Of a DNA stretch of 64,000 bases, positions 34,094-45,999 are shown piece after piece (within the stretch, counting starts at the first letter, position 1; every line of letters begins with the position of its first letter). The position numbers and the translations under genes were made by a program. The stretch is from Tetraselmis striata (Eukaryota; Chlorophyta; Chlorodendrophyceae; Chlorodendrales; Chlorodendraceae), in contig VCJN01000187.1 in NCBI GenBank assembly GCA_006384855.1, forward strand, positions 1 through 64,000. The letters run 5' to 3'. The notes beneath the pieces were generated by a model. That model had not been told where the DNA came from, did no database searches, and saw nothing but the letters and a program-made list of their open reading frames with translations.

Positions 34094-37000
34094 AAGCACG
34101 CACAGACACAGACACACAGACACACACAGTGTAGCACGTCATATCATATCGTATCATAGCGTGGCATGAGGGGCCAGGAGTAGCAGCCCATTGGAATCGC
34201 AACACATAGGATTGCCACAAAAGAGCAGGTAGCTGGCCCTGCCGTTGCAGATACCCCATGATTCCACTCCGCCACATGTAGCTAGACAGAGATTGTGGCA
34301 GAGTACTCTCACCCATCCACATAAAGTGGCGGTGGTAGCATGTGTGTTGTGGGTGTTTAGTGATTTAGTATGCCCACCCCCTGCGCTCATACCTTTGAAG
34401 CTCCATGCTCGCGGATGTTCCCGCAGCCGCTCAGGCCATCCCGCCCACAGCCCAAACTCAGCTGCAACTGGCTTCAGCTGACACTGTTCCTGCCCTGCCC
34501 ATGTTTGTACGCTGACAGGGAGGCCCATCTAGGGAGGTGCGCAGCGCCGCCACCGACCTGCCACCTGCTGGTCAACCTTGGACAGGGCGTAGCTCCAGGA
34601 TGCTCGCCCTTGCCAAGCGGGGGGCAACTGCGCAGGGCCAGAGGGCTGGTCCCCCACGCCCGGCAGGTGTGCCGCCAAGGCACAATGCAGGGATGGCCGC
34701 TCCGCTGCCTACTCCGCTGCACCCCGAGGCTCCCTCTAGCCGCAAGCCTGGACCTGAACCGGAGGCAAAGCAACCAGTGGCCAGGGAGACTCCAACGGGT
34801 GATATGGCGGCATTGCCTATCCTACAACTATCGACATTCCTTTCTGTGTGTGGTAGTTCTGCGCACGGTGTCCCCATAACTCCTTCCTCTGCTGCAGATG
34901 AGGAACAGCAGCCAGTGGGTGGCAACGCCTCTGGTGAGGAGGACGATGAGGTGCAGGGCGGCGTTGCTCAAGACGTGAGCCAAATCGAGAAGTCGCTGCG
35001 TGCTGCTGAGACAGAGATGGTGCAACTGCACGCCGCATGCTTTGACATGGATGCCGGCAGCATTGTACAGCAGCTGCGGCAAATCGTCAGCAAAACCCTT
35101 CAGAGCCTTGGAGAGCTGGCCGAGGTAGTCTAGTTCTCAGAAACCTGCTGTGCCCTCACTCTGCCTGTGACATGGCACCTCCCCCCCCCCCCCCCCCCCC
35201 CTAACAACCTGTACGCTTCCTGGAAGCCATTTCAGCTTCAATCTTGTTCCTTCTCCGTAAACTGCTAAATTCATGGTCATCATTTATAGGTCGACAAGAA
35301 TGTGCCAACAGGGCCGCGTGACATGCTGAGAGATTGGCTGGTCAAATGCATCCAGAAGGTGCGCTCTGGGGGTCTTCTTGGTCCTGCACTGCCACCTTCC
35401 CCTTTTGCGTTGTCATAGCTTTATTTACAGGGAAGTGGCTGACTTTGTGGACGATGCCATTCAACAGCATGCCGCTGGAGCAGATGCTGTACCAAACGCC
35501 GCCGGCATCAAGCTGGAGACCATTCTGCGCTGTGAGATCTCGGCTGCCGTCATAGCAGGTGTGTTTGGCCCCAAGGTTACCTCTAAAAGCAACATTGCTT
35601 GTGCTCAGCGTCGTCTTCCCTGCATCCGTCATTCCGTGGGCTGTGAATGGCCGAAGGCTCACAAGTCTGACGATTCAACGCCCTGGTGCAGACGTTCCTG
35701 CCCTGTGCGAGCCAGAAGACCCTCCAGCGAAGAAGGCCAAGAAGAGCATGAAGGATCGCTTGGGAAAACTGCAGCTATGCGGGCCCCAGACCAGTGAGGA
35801 CAACCAGCTTCAGACCTTCTTCACCACGGTCCTGCTTCGTCACTATGGTGAGGAAACCCTCCAGTCGCGTCTCTCGGAAGGCCGCTTCACCGTCTGAAAT
35901 CAGATGCACCCAATCATTGGCCCATTGGCTTATTTCATTCCTTTGTACTACTCAGGGACCTCGTTGCCCAAAACAATGAAGTACATATCAAAGCAGTTCG
36001 ACATGGAGGTGTGCTCGAGCCAGATCCTGTGCCAGTTACCTTCACGCTACCTGCTTGCCTCACAAACCTCCCAGCTACGGCCTGCTCACTCTCTAACTAC
36101 GGGCCGGTCACTCGTGCACCAGGAGCTCGAGGTGCCTAGCCTTGGCGCAGATGAGCCTGCAGTTGGTGCCCCAGAATCTGCCGCTGTGGATGGAGCGCCG
36201 TCTCAGGTCTGTGGCGATTTCGTTTTGTCTGCGCCCGGGCCCAATCTCCCCCAGATACCGCCACCAGTACCCATTACCACGTTTTTAAAATTCTGGTACC
36301 TCCGGCAGTGAGAATGGATCTACGCATGTGCCATGACAGGTTGGGGGCGACATGCCTACCGCTGAGGTAAGCCAAGCTGCAGAAAAGGAAGTCTCCAATG
36401 CACTGCCTGGGGTTGTCAGGCCCAACACACAAGCCACAGCGGCAGATGCCAAGCCGGCTGAACCGAGCGGCGCTCGGTTGGCACCCTTCAGGTAGCCATC
36501 TCTGGCCGTTGTGCCCCATGCCTTCCACCCACTCATCGCCGAAATGGCGGACTAGCTCATGAAGTACAATTTAGGAGGCGGCAATATCCGCTGAACGTTC
36601 CACCTCATGGCTGCTGCAGACGCGGCTTGGATATGCAGCTTCAACGCCTTCACGGCGGAGTCCGCAAGGCTGTGGCAGCAGCTGCGAAAAAGTCAGGCCG
36701 TGCCGGTGAGTGGACAGCGGCTTTGATGGGGTCTCTTGGGCTTGCTCACCCTTAGTCCTGTCAGCCAAATGAGCGACGTTATCTGCAATGCAGGCGCGCG
36801 ACGTAAACGCGGGGTCAAGGCTGGAGCTCTCAATTCACATAGATCCAATAAAACTGCTGCGTGCAGTCCACGGAAGCTGTCCCGTAATTTCATTTCTGCA
36901 TGCGCAGAGGGAGGCCACGGTGAGGAGCTTATGCCCATGCAAACACTTTCCCATATCTCTCAGTCCGCATTTTCCCCATCGTTGCATGTAGAACGCCGTT

Positions 37001-40000
37001 GGTCGTCCAACTGGAAGTCGTCCAGGCGACCAACAGCGCATGTTTGACCCTGCTCAGTGGGTCAGAGCTGCCGCCAAAACCTGCAACTCTTTTCTATGTT
37101 TGATTTGGGGGTTGCATTCCAGGACAAGCCCACCACCAATGGAGAAGATGGCGCAGGGCCATCCCATGCCGGAGAGGAGGCGTCACGCTCGACACGCAAG
37201 GCGCTGAAGCTGGCGGCCAAGAAGGCTAGCGTTCACCCCGACGGTAAGCTTGCTCCTAAATTGTGTGTACTTTGCACTGCTATGCTAGCTAGTCTCCCTC
37301 AATACTTGCTTGGCCAGTGGAGGTCCTGGCCAGTAAAGGTAGAATTTATTTGTACAAGTGTTACCATGCGCAACAAACACAGAGTGACCATTCTCCAGAA
37401 CAGACTGCATGCGTGACAAAATAGATTCCTGACATGCGGAACACCCACGGTTGAGAGGGGGAGGATACATTGAGGTGCAGTCTTGAGATAAATGTTTTCA
37501 GCCCCCGATGTTCAGCGTGTAACAGCATATGAATTTTGCCTCTGTGTGCGCACAGCGGACAAGTGCGTGATGGAGACCCCACAAGTGGCAGCGCCCCCGG
37601 ATATGACAGAGGACGGGGCTCCTGCAAGCCCACTTGCGCCTCGTGCAATGATGAGTTTACTGGATGAAGCCGGTGAAGATGCAACTGTGATGGACCGCCA
37701 TGAGGGCACCACAGTGGTGCCAATCGAGACTATGACTGGAGGTGGCAACGGTAGCGAGTCGGATTCCGACAGTGACGTCGTGCCAGAGACAGACAATAAG
37801 GCTGCGCGACCTCAGGGTCTCAGCCGGCGGCCGTCTCCGCCGCCATGTGAGTACAATTTCCACAGCAGTGCGTTGCTGTCCTGGTGTTCATGCCTTTTGG
37901 GACGCTCTTGAGAAAGATGTGATTTTGATTTTGTTTCTCGAAAGCTTGCGGCTGACACCTGGTTAATCTCTGGCGCTGTAGTTGCTGGGTTCGACGACGC
38001 GGCGGCCATGAGACCGGAGCTGGTTCCACCGCCCGCCAGCCGAGCCGCGCCGGTGGCGCGCACTGGGGGCTGGATGGTCTCTGCCAGCCAGCCAGTAGCT
38101 GCACCGGCCACGCAGTCACAAGCACAAGACGGCTTCGCCTTTGCCGTCCCGCTGCCACAACCTCCAGTTAGCAAGCCCTTGGCACCCAGCGACAGTGACA
38201 GCGAGGACGACTCTCCTGCGCCGCTGCCGAGGAGGCGACCTGTGGCGCCACTCATGCGCGTGTCTCAAGCAGCTGCCATGCTACCTCCCGCGCCCCCAGG
38301 AGCCGGTCTGAACTGCACAGGGGCAGCTCATGCTGCGCGCGACATCCCAGACCTCGGCGCTACCAGATCCGCGCAGGGGGCTGTAGGGCCAGGGGAGGCT
38401 GTTGCCGCAGCAGCGACGGATGCGGTCAATGCCACACCACCAGGCGCTGATCCGCCCAGGGCCGGAAAGGCAGACAAGCCCGCCATTGTGGAGGCGCACT
38501 GTGCGGCCTGCCCAGCCCCGCGGACCAGGAGCAGCGCCAGGAGGATGCTCAAGTGCCTGCCGTGTCCCAGTTGCCAACGGCCGCACTGCCAGACATGTGC
38601 CACGCAGGAGTGGGGCAACCACTGCTTTACTGCGCTTGATCCGTCAAAGGGCTGCCAAGGGTGCCAGATGTCACCAAGCCCGGAGCAGCAGGCGGCAGGC
38701 GAGGACGGATCCTCCCCGTGCAGCGGCGGCAGCAGTGGGGCCCGCGGGAGCCAGCCTGCCCGGCCAAGCGGTGGCCCAGGAATGTTTGCTGGCTTCACGC
38801 CACTGGCTTTCGCCACACCGCAGGGGGGGGATTCTGCAGGGGAAGGCAACGCACTGGCCCCTATTCGCGCCTGCTACGCCCAGATGGTGGTCAACCCGGT
38901 GGGGGTGTTCCCACCTCACCGCCCCGCGGACCGCCTAGAGAAGGTGAGGCATTGCTCGTTAACTTACAAGGAGCAGCATCATTGTCATGCTTTTGCGTCG
39001 GTCAGCTACCTCACTTGCCTAAGAACGCACTTGAGAGTGCGTGATTCTGTCTCCAGATTCTCGGGACGTCCCACACGCTGGCGCCAATGAACAAGCAACC
39101 TCCCTCTGTGCCACGACTCCAGTCCGGGGAGGGTGCCGCAGATTTGGAGGAGGTGGCGGCAGGCAGGCAGGCAGGCGCTGCGTCGCCGCAGTCCAGCCAG
39201 CCGTCACATCTCGTGATTGCCAAGACCGGTGGGCGGGAAGCTGCTGCTCAGGAGCCGCAGGAACTGGCCGCCCCGGAGCGCACGCCCGCCACTGCAGCAG
39301 CAGCTGATGCCGTGCATCCGACCGGGGCCAAGGATCTGGGAGCCGTGCCTCCTTGGACCTCCACGGACGACCTCCTTCGTTATACGCAACCTGGCGGGCA
39401 GGTGGTTGCGGGAGCCAGCCCGAATGGCCGCGTTGATGAGCAGCCCACCAAGCGGCGGAGCCCGCGGGTCTGTAGTGGACCTTCAAGCCCACCAGTGGTG
39501 GGAAAGCCGATGAAGAGGGCTGCTTCAAGGCTGCCAAGGGCGGAAGCCGCTGGAGCGGGGGCGAAAGGAAAGAGGAACAAGGCAGTGGGATGCTTGTCCT
39601 CAACCACCAGCAGGCCCAGGAGCCGGGCGCACCGCGCCAGGGAGGGCGTAGAGGCTGTGGCTATGCAGCGCCAGGCTGGGCATTTGCAGAGTCTCAACCC
39701 CGCTGATGACGCTGATGGTGGCCATGCCGAGCGTGTCCTTGTTCAGCCCCTCCTTGTGATGACGACAGATGCTCACGGAAGCAGACAACCTGAGGATGTG
39801 GCGGACGGCGCCCATGCGGCGCCTGATCCTGAGCTCCCAAGCTCAGCCGCCCACGATACCGCTCCTTCCTATGGCTGCTGCCTGCTTTGCAAGGCGGCGC
39901 TCGTCGACGCCGCCCAGCCAGGCTGCCCCAACTGCGCCAAGGTGATCTGCCGCACCTACCCGCCAGAGCAGCCCAGCCAGTGTGTGGCCCTGGTATTCAG

Positions 40001-43000
40001 GGAGGACGGGAGAAGATGCGAGCGGCTGTACGCCCTGGAGGCAGATGCTGCCCGCGGGGGCAACACCTGGAGGCAGGTGACCGATGGTGAGTTCATCGGC
40101 CGTGGAAAGTTCCTGGTGAACGACTTTCTGGGCATTCCTATGGGCGGGGCATGGAGGACGCACGCCGGTGACCCTCTGTGCCCTCAAGCCCCCATGGGAC
40201 ACGAGCCTGAGCCTGCATCTGCAAAAGATCTGGAGCGCCTGGCACGTGACATGCGCTGGGTGGACGGCAACTGGGAGCTACACGCGGCGGAGGTTGCCAG
40301 GGAGGAGGGGGCAGGCAGCGAGCTGTCAGGGGATGCTGCCTCAGGCGCCAGGGACGAGGTGTTGGAGGCAGTTAGGGAGCGCCTGGAGACTGAAGCCGAG
40401 GCCATGGAGGAGGACGCGGAGGAGGACGCGGAGGAGGGGCATCAGGAGCAGGCTGTCCCAGGGGAGTCCCCCTCTGATGGGGGCGCAGCGGCTCTCTTGC
40501 TGAGCGACGCTGCGCTGGCACATAGCCCTGAGGCAGCTGATGCCAGTGTGGATGACGCGACACCTTCCGCTGGCTGCTGCCCGCTATGTGAGGAGCAGCT
40601 CACCAGCACAGCTCAGCCAGGTTGCCCAAAGTGCGCCAGGGTGTTCTGCCGCACCTATCCGCGAGAGCAGCCCAGCAAGTGTGTGGCCCTGGTGTACGCT
40701 GATGGCGCGAAGAGGTGTACCAATCTGTACTCTCTGGTGGCAGGCGCGGCGAGCGGGGGCAGTACCTGGAGGGAGGTGATGGATCCTCGCTTTATCCGCG
40801 GAGGGTCCTCAGGGGGGCTTTCTACGTTTTTGGTCAACGACTTTCTGGACATCCCCAAGGGCAAGAAGTGGCAGGTGCTCAGCGCCGATCCCCTACACCC
40901 TAAACCCCTCAGGAAAGACACGCCCGAGCCTGCATCTGCAAAAGATCTGGAGCGCCTGGCACGTGACATGCGCTGGGTGGACGGCAACTGGGAGCTACAC
41001 GCGGCGGAGGCTGCCAGGGAGGAGGGGGCAGGCAGCGAGCCGGCAGCGGATGCTGTCTCAGGCGCCAGGGACGAGGTGTTGGAGGCAGTTAGGGAGCGCC
41101 TGGAGACTGAAGCCGAGGCCATGGAAGAGGACGCGGAGGAGGGGCATCAGGAGCAGGCTGTCCCAGGGGAGTCCCCCTCTGACAAGGGCGCAGCGGCTAT
41201 CTTGCTGAGCGACGCTGCGCTGGCACATAGCCCTGAGGCAGCTGATGCCAGTGTGGATGACGCGACACCTTCCGCTGGCTGCTGCCCGCTATGTGAGGAG
41301 CAGCTCACCAGCACAGCTCAGCCAGGTTGCCCAAAGTGCGCCAGGGTGTTCTGCCGCACCTATCCGCGAGAGCAGCCCAGCAAGTGTGTGGCCCTGGTGT
41401 ACGCTGATGGCGCGAAGAGGTGTACCAATCTGTACTCTCTGGTGGCAGGCGCGGCGAGCGGGGGCAGTACCTGGAGGGAGGTGATGGATCCTCGCTTTAT
41501 CCGCGGAGGGTCCTCAGGGGGGCTTTCTACGTTTTTGGTCAACGACTTTCTGGACATCCCCAAGGGCAAGAAGTGGCAGGTGCTCAGCGCCGATCCCCTA
41601 CACCCTAAACCCCTCAGGAAAGACACGCCCGAGCCTGCATCTGCAAAAGATCTGGAGCGCCTGGCACGTGACATGCGCTGGGTGGACGGCAACTGGGAGC
41701 TACACGCGGCGGAGGCTGCCAGGGAGGAGGGGGCAGGCAGCGAGCCGGCAGCGGATGCTGTCTCAGGCGCCAGGGACGAGGTGTTGGAGGCAGTTAGGGA
41801 GCGCCTGGAGACTGAAGCCGAGGCCATGGAAGAGGACGCGGAGGAGGGGCATCAGGAGCAGGCTGTCCCAGGGGAGTCCCCCTCTGACGAGGGCGCAGCG
41901 GCTATCTTGCTGAGCGACGCTGCGCTGGCACATAGCCCTGAGGCAGCTGATGCCAGTGTGGATGACGCGACACCTTCCGCTGGCTGCTGCCCGCTATGTG
42001 AGGAGCAGCTCACCAGCACAGCACAGCCAGGCTGCCCAAAGTGCGCCAGGGTGTTCTGCCGCACCTACCCGCCAGAGCAGCCCAGCAAGTGTGTGGCCCT
42101 GGTGTACGCTGATGGCGCGAAGAGGTGTACCAATCTGTACTCTCTGGTGGCAGGCGCGGCGAGCGGGGGCAGTACCTGGAGGGAGGTGATGGATCCTCGC
42201 TTTATCCGCGGAGGGTCCTCAGGGGGGCTTTCTACGTTTTTGGTCAACGACTTTCTGGACATCCCCAAGGGCAAGAAGTGGCAGGTGCTCAGCGCCGATC
42301 CCCTACACCCTAAACCCCTCAGGAAAGACACGCCCGAGCCTGCATCTGCAAAAGATCTGGAGCGCCTGGCACGTGACATGCGCTGGGTGGACGGCAACTG
42401 GGAGCTACACGCGGCGGAGGCTGCCAGGGAGGAGGGGGCAGGCAGCGAGCCGGCAGCGGATGCTGTCTCAGGCGCCAGGGACGAGGTGTTGGAGGCAGTT
42501 AGGGAGCGCCTGGAGACTGAAGCCGAGGCCATGGAAGAGGACGCGGAGGAGGGGCATCAGGAGCAGGCTGTCCCAGGGGAGTCCCCCTCTGACGAGGGCG
42601 CAGCGGCTATCTTGCTGAGCGACGCTGCGCTGGCACATAGCCCTGAGGCAGCTGATGCCAGTGTGGATGACGCGACACCTTCCGCTGGCTGCTGCCCGCT
42701 ATGTGAGGAGCAGCTCACCAGCACAGCACAGCCAGGTTGCCCAAAGTGCGCCAGGGTGTTCTGCCGCACCTACCCGCCAGAGCAGCCCAGCCAGTGTGTG
42801 GCCCTGGTGTACGCTGATGGCGCGAAGAGGTGTACCAATCTGTACTCTCTGGTGGCAGACGCGGCGAGCGGGGGCAGTACCTGGAGGGAGGTGATGGATC
42901 CTCGCTTTATCCGCGGAGGGTCCTCAGGGGGGCTTTCTACGTTTTTGGTCAACGACTTTCTGGACATCCCCAAGGGCAAGAAGTGGCAGGTGCTCAGCGC

Positions 43001-45872
43001 CGATCCCCTACACCCTAAACCCCTCAGGAAAGACACGCCCGAGCCTGCATCTGCAAAAGATCTGGAGCGCCTGGCACGTGACATGCGCTGGGTGGACGGC
43101 AACTGGGAGCTACACGCGGCGGAGGCTGCCAGGGAGGAGGGGGCAGGCAGCGAGCTGTCAGGGGATGCTGCCTCAGGCGCCAGGGACGAGGTGTTGGAGG
43201 CAGTTAGGGAGCGCCTGGAGACTGAAGCCGAGGCCATGGAAGAGGACGCGGAGGAGGGGCATCAGGAGCAGGCTGTCCCAGGGGAGTCCCCCTCTGACGA
43301 GGGCGCAGCGGCTATCTTGCTGAGCGACGCTGCGCTGGCACCTAGCCCTGAGGCAGCTGATGCCAGTGTGGATGACGCGACACCTTCCGCTGGCTGCTGC
43401 CCGCTGTGTGAGGAGCAGCTCACCAGCACAGCACAGCCAGGCTGCCCAAAGTGCGCCAGGGTGTTCTGCCGCACCTACCCGCCAGAGCAGCCCAGCCAGT
43501 GTGTGGCCCTGGTGTTCGGCGATGGCGCAAGAAGATGCAAGCGACTGTATGCCCTGGCGGCAGATGCTGCGAGCGGGGGCAACACCTGGAGGCAGGTGAC
43601 CGATGGTGAGTTCATCAGGAAAGGAGAGTTCCTGGTGAACAGCTTTGTGGGCATTCCTAAGGGCGGGGCGTGGAGGAAGCACGCCGCTGACCCGCTGCGC
43701 CCTCAAGCTCCCATGGGACACGAGCCCGAGCCTGCATCAGCGTCTGATCTTGAACGCCTGGCACGTGACATGCGCTGGGTGGACGGCAGCTGGGAGCTAC
43801 ACACGGCGGAGGCTGCCGGGGAGGAGGCAGGGCGCAGCACGCCAACCACTGCTGCAGAGCCGGAGCAGCGCGTGCAGGCTGAAGCAGAGGAAGGCAGCTC
43901 TTTTGAGGAGGGGCACGGCAGGGGGCAGTGGGCGAAACGCCGCAAGCTGGCCAGCAAACTGGACAGCGAGTCTCCCATTAAGGCTCCGGCCCGGCCGGAA
44001 CGCCAATGCGCAACACGCCATGGGCCTTCGCCCACAGCTGCGACGCCCACCGACGCTCGACCCAAGGGCAGTGCCGCCGCCCGTGCGCTCGTTGCCACGG
44101 CAGCAGAGGCTGTTGCCACACTGGAAGAGCCTGTTGAGCCTCTGTCGAGCGCACGGCCTGCGCAAAGATGCGCACCACGCCGTGGGCCAACGCCGACAGC
44201 TGTGACGCCTTCCGACGCTCGACCCAAGCGCAGTGCCGCCGCCCGTGCGGTTGCAGCCACAATGACACGGCCCATGACCACCCCATCCCGTGCGCGGCTT
44301 GAACGCAGGGTCGAGATAGGTATGAAGGCTCTCCAGTCGGGCGCAACCTGGTCTGCTGCTAAAGCTGCCATGGCGAGCTGGGGCTCACCTGATGCTGCAC
44401 CCGATGCGGCCCGCCTGCCGGAAGAGCCCGCCATCGCCCAGCCAACCGGGAGCGGGAAGCAGACGGGCCGTCGGAAGGTGACCAAGCAACCAACACTAAA
44501 CCCGCCGGACAACGGATCACTCATCGATCCCCCGACCCGCGCACGGCCGGAGCGCCGATGCGAACCGCACCGTGAGCCTACGCAAACCGCTGCGACGCCC
44601 TCTGCCGCTCTACTCACTGAGCGCGGTTCCGCCGCATGTGCGGTCGCAGTCGCATCGGCAGAGGCCGTCGAGGCAGCCCCGGCCGACGCGAGCGGGGCAG
44701 TCGAGGCTCGTGTCACCAGGTCGAGAGCCACGAAGCCTCTGGCGCAGCCTGCACCGCCGACGACGAATGCCGAGCCATCGTCGACACAGCTGGCATCGCG
44801 GCGCACGCGGACGGCGCGGTGCCTGTCGCCGAATACACTGCACGCGCAGACACCGCCAGCCCAGACCGTCGAGCATTCGCCTCCACCACCTGTCGCTGCG
44901 CATGCAGGGGCGGCGGATGCGCTAAGGCCGCAAGAGGCCGTCCGGGTCCTGTACCACACGCCGATGCGTGTCACCCGTCGGGCGGCGGCGCGCCTCGGCT
45001 GCGACGGGGACGTCCTCCTTGCCAAACAACCGGCAGGGGGCGGCGAGGCGACCAGATACGATCCAGAGGTGGCATCGGACGACGCGACGGGACTCCCGAG
45101 CCCGCCGGTTCTGGCATGTGGCGTCCGGCAGGCGTGCTCCCGCAGGCCCGTTGGCCCCAACCGCTCGGAGGCGGCGACGGTGACGGCCCTGCCGCCAACC
45201 TCCGAAGAGGTACATGCAGAGGCAAGGCTTCCCGCGAGCTCGCGAGACGAGAGCCCCGATGGTTCGCCCAGCGTTGTGCCCGACTCGCAGCCATCCTCGT
45301 CGAACGACGCCGCGCCCTGCGAGCTGCCGGCGACGGCGTACTTGTGCCGCACGCCGCAAGGCCGCGCCTACGTCCGAAACCCTGCGAAATCCGACATCGA
45401 GGCGCCAGCCGACGAGGCTGAGATCGAGGCCGTCGATGCGACCCCACAGCCGCCAGTACACTCGGAGGAGGCAGAGGAGGTGGAGGTGGGGGTGGAGCAG
45501 ATGGCGGAGGAGCACACCATCCGCCGCAGCAGCTGGCTGTGGCAGCTGGCCGTGGAGAGGCCGGCAAAGGCCTTCAACTGGTTTTTGGGCGGTGCCTCGT
45601 TGGCATCGCCGTCAAACCGCATGGCGCCCGCCAGCGGCCAGGAGATATCTCCCACCACGCAGGCGCTGCTGGGCAGGAAGCCGCCCACACCATTTGCCAC
45701 GAAGTTTTGCGACAAAACAGCACCCGCAGGACCGGCCGGCCAGGGCGGCGGTAGCAGCCACCCGCTGGAACCGAGCCCCGGTGTGGTGCCCGCGACGAAC
45801 CACAAGCGCAGGCAGCATGGCGGTGCCGATGGCGAGAAGCGCAAGTGCAAGCGTGGCCGCGGTGCTCTCTGA
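31460..45872 (+). CDS. Giant multi-exon gene with six Cys-rich repeat units; function unknown
   Basis: Proposed start ATG at 31460 (MSASFNTASAVAG; in-frame stop upstream at 31331). Phase-consistent exons: 31460-31540, 31699-31882, 31997-32100, from 32288; about 33711-33829, 34519 to about 34796, about 34900-35124, about 35290-35360, about 35431-35558, 35692-35793; then 37123-37243, 37556-37846, 37982-38943 and 39057-45872. Exons between 32.6-33.7 and 35.8-37.1 kb are unresolved, and one junction near 35.4 kb does not phase, so the 5' third could be a separate gene. The 37982 exon holds a Cys-rich finger (EAHCAACPAPRTRSSARRML, then CPSCQRPHCQTC). The last exon adds six 235-residue Cys units and a long disordered tail (RPERQCATRHGPSPTA-type repeats, TRSRATKP), ending in a basic GEKRKCKRGRGAL. 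That suggests a nuclear or chromatin protein; I recognise no family. TGTAA at 46291-46295 is a candidate poly(A) signal. Confidence 0.7.
39868..43840 (+). repeat. Six-unit coding repeat, 705-bp period (A-B-B-B-B-A)
   Basis: The Cys motif starts at 39872, 40572, 41277, 41982, 42687 and 43392, so the period is 700 bp once and then exactly 705 bp (235 codons) four times. Units 2 to 5 are almost identical at the DNA level. Each unit has CCPLCEEQLTSTAQPGCPKC, ARVFCRTYP and SKCVALV, then a W-containing segment (STWREVMDPRFIRGG, STFLVNDFLDIPKGKKW), DLERLARDMRWVDGNWELH and an acidic linker (ETEAEAMEEDAEEGHQEQ). Units 1 and 6 are a different subtype (RRC.RLYAL, NTWRQVTDGEFI, APMGHEPEPAS). The Cys spacing C-x2-C...C-x2-C-x4-C...C suggests zinc binding; this is inferred. 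Confidence 0.97.
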
Positions 45873-45931
45873 GCGCTGCTGGTACAGATCTGAGCGCTGC
45901 TGAGGGGACTGTATCAGCAGCGCCATCACAG

Positions 45932-45973
45932 TAGCGTATAGACGCAAGAGAGTGCGTCTATACGCACTCTCTT
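45932..45973 (+). promoter_or_regulatory. Two overlapping, mutually exclusive hairpins in the giant gene 3' region
   Basis: GCGTATAGACGCA pairs perfectly with TGCGTCTATACGC across a 6-base loop. Alternatively AGAGAGTGCG pairs with CGCACTCTCT across TCTATA. The middle segment takes part in both, so only one hairpin can form at a time. It lies about 60 bases after the stop codon, in the presumed 3' UTR. Confidence 0.75.
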
Positions 45974-45999
45974 TTGGCAGCTGTGCCTACTGTAGCTTG

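Noticed and set aside
39087-39089. ATG at 39087 as the start of the repeat protein
   Set aside because: The frame is open further upstream to an AG acceptor at 39056, and the preceding exon ends in matching phase after LEK, so this ATG is probably internal.
43703-45352. 549-residue minus-strand ORF
   Set aside because: Antisense to the giant exon. It arises from the GC-rich codon usage of the plus-strand frame and has no family signature.
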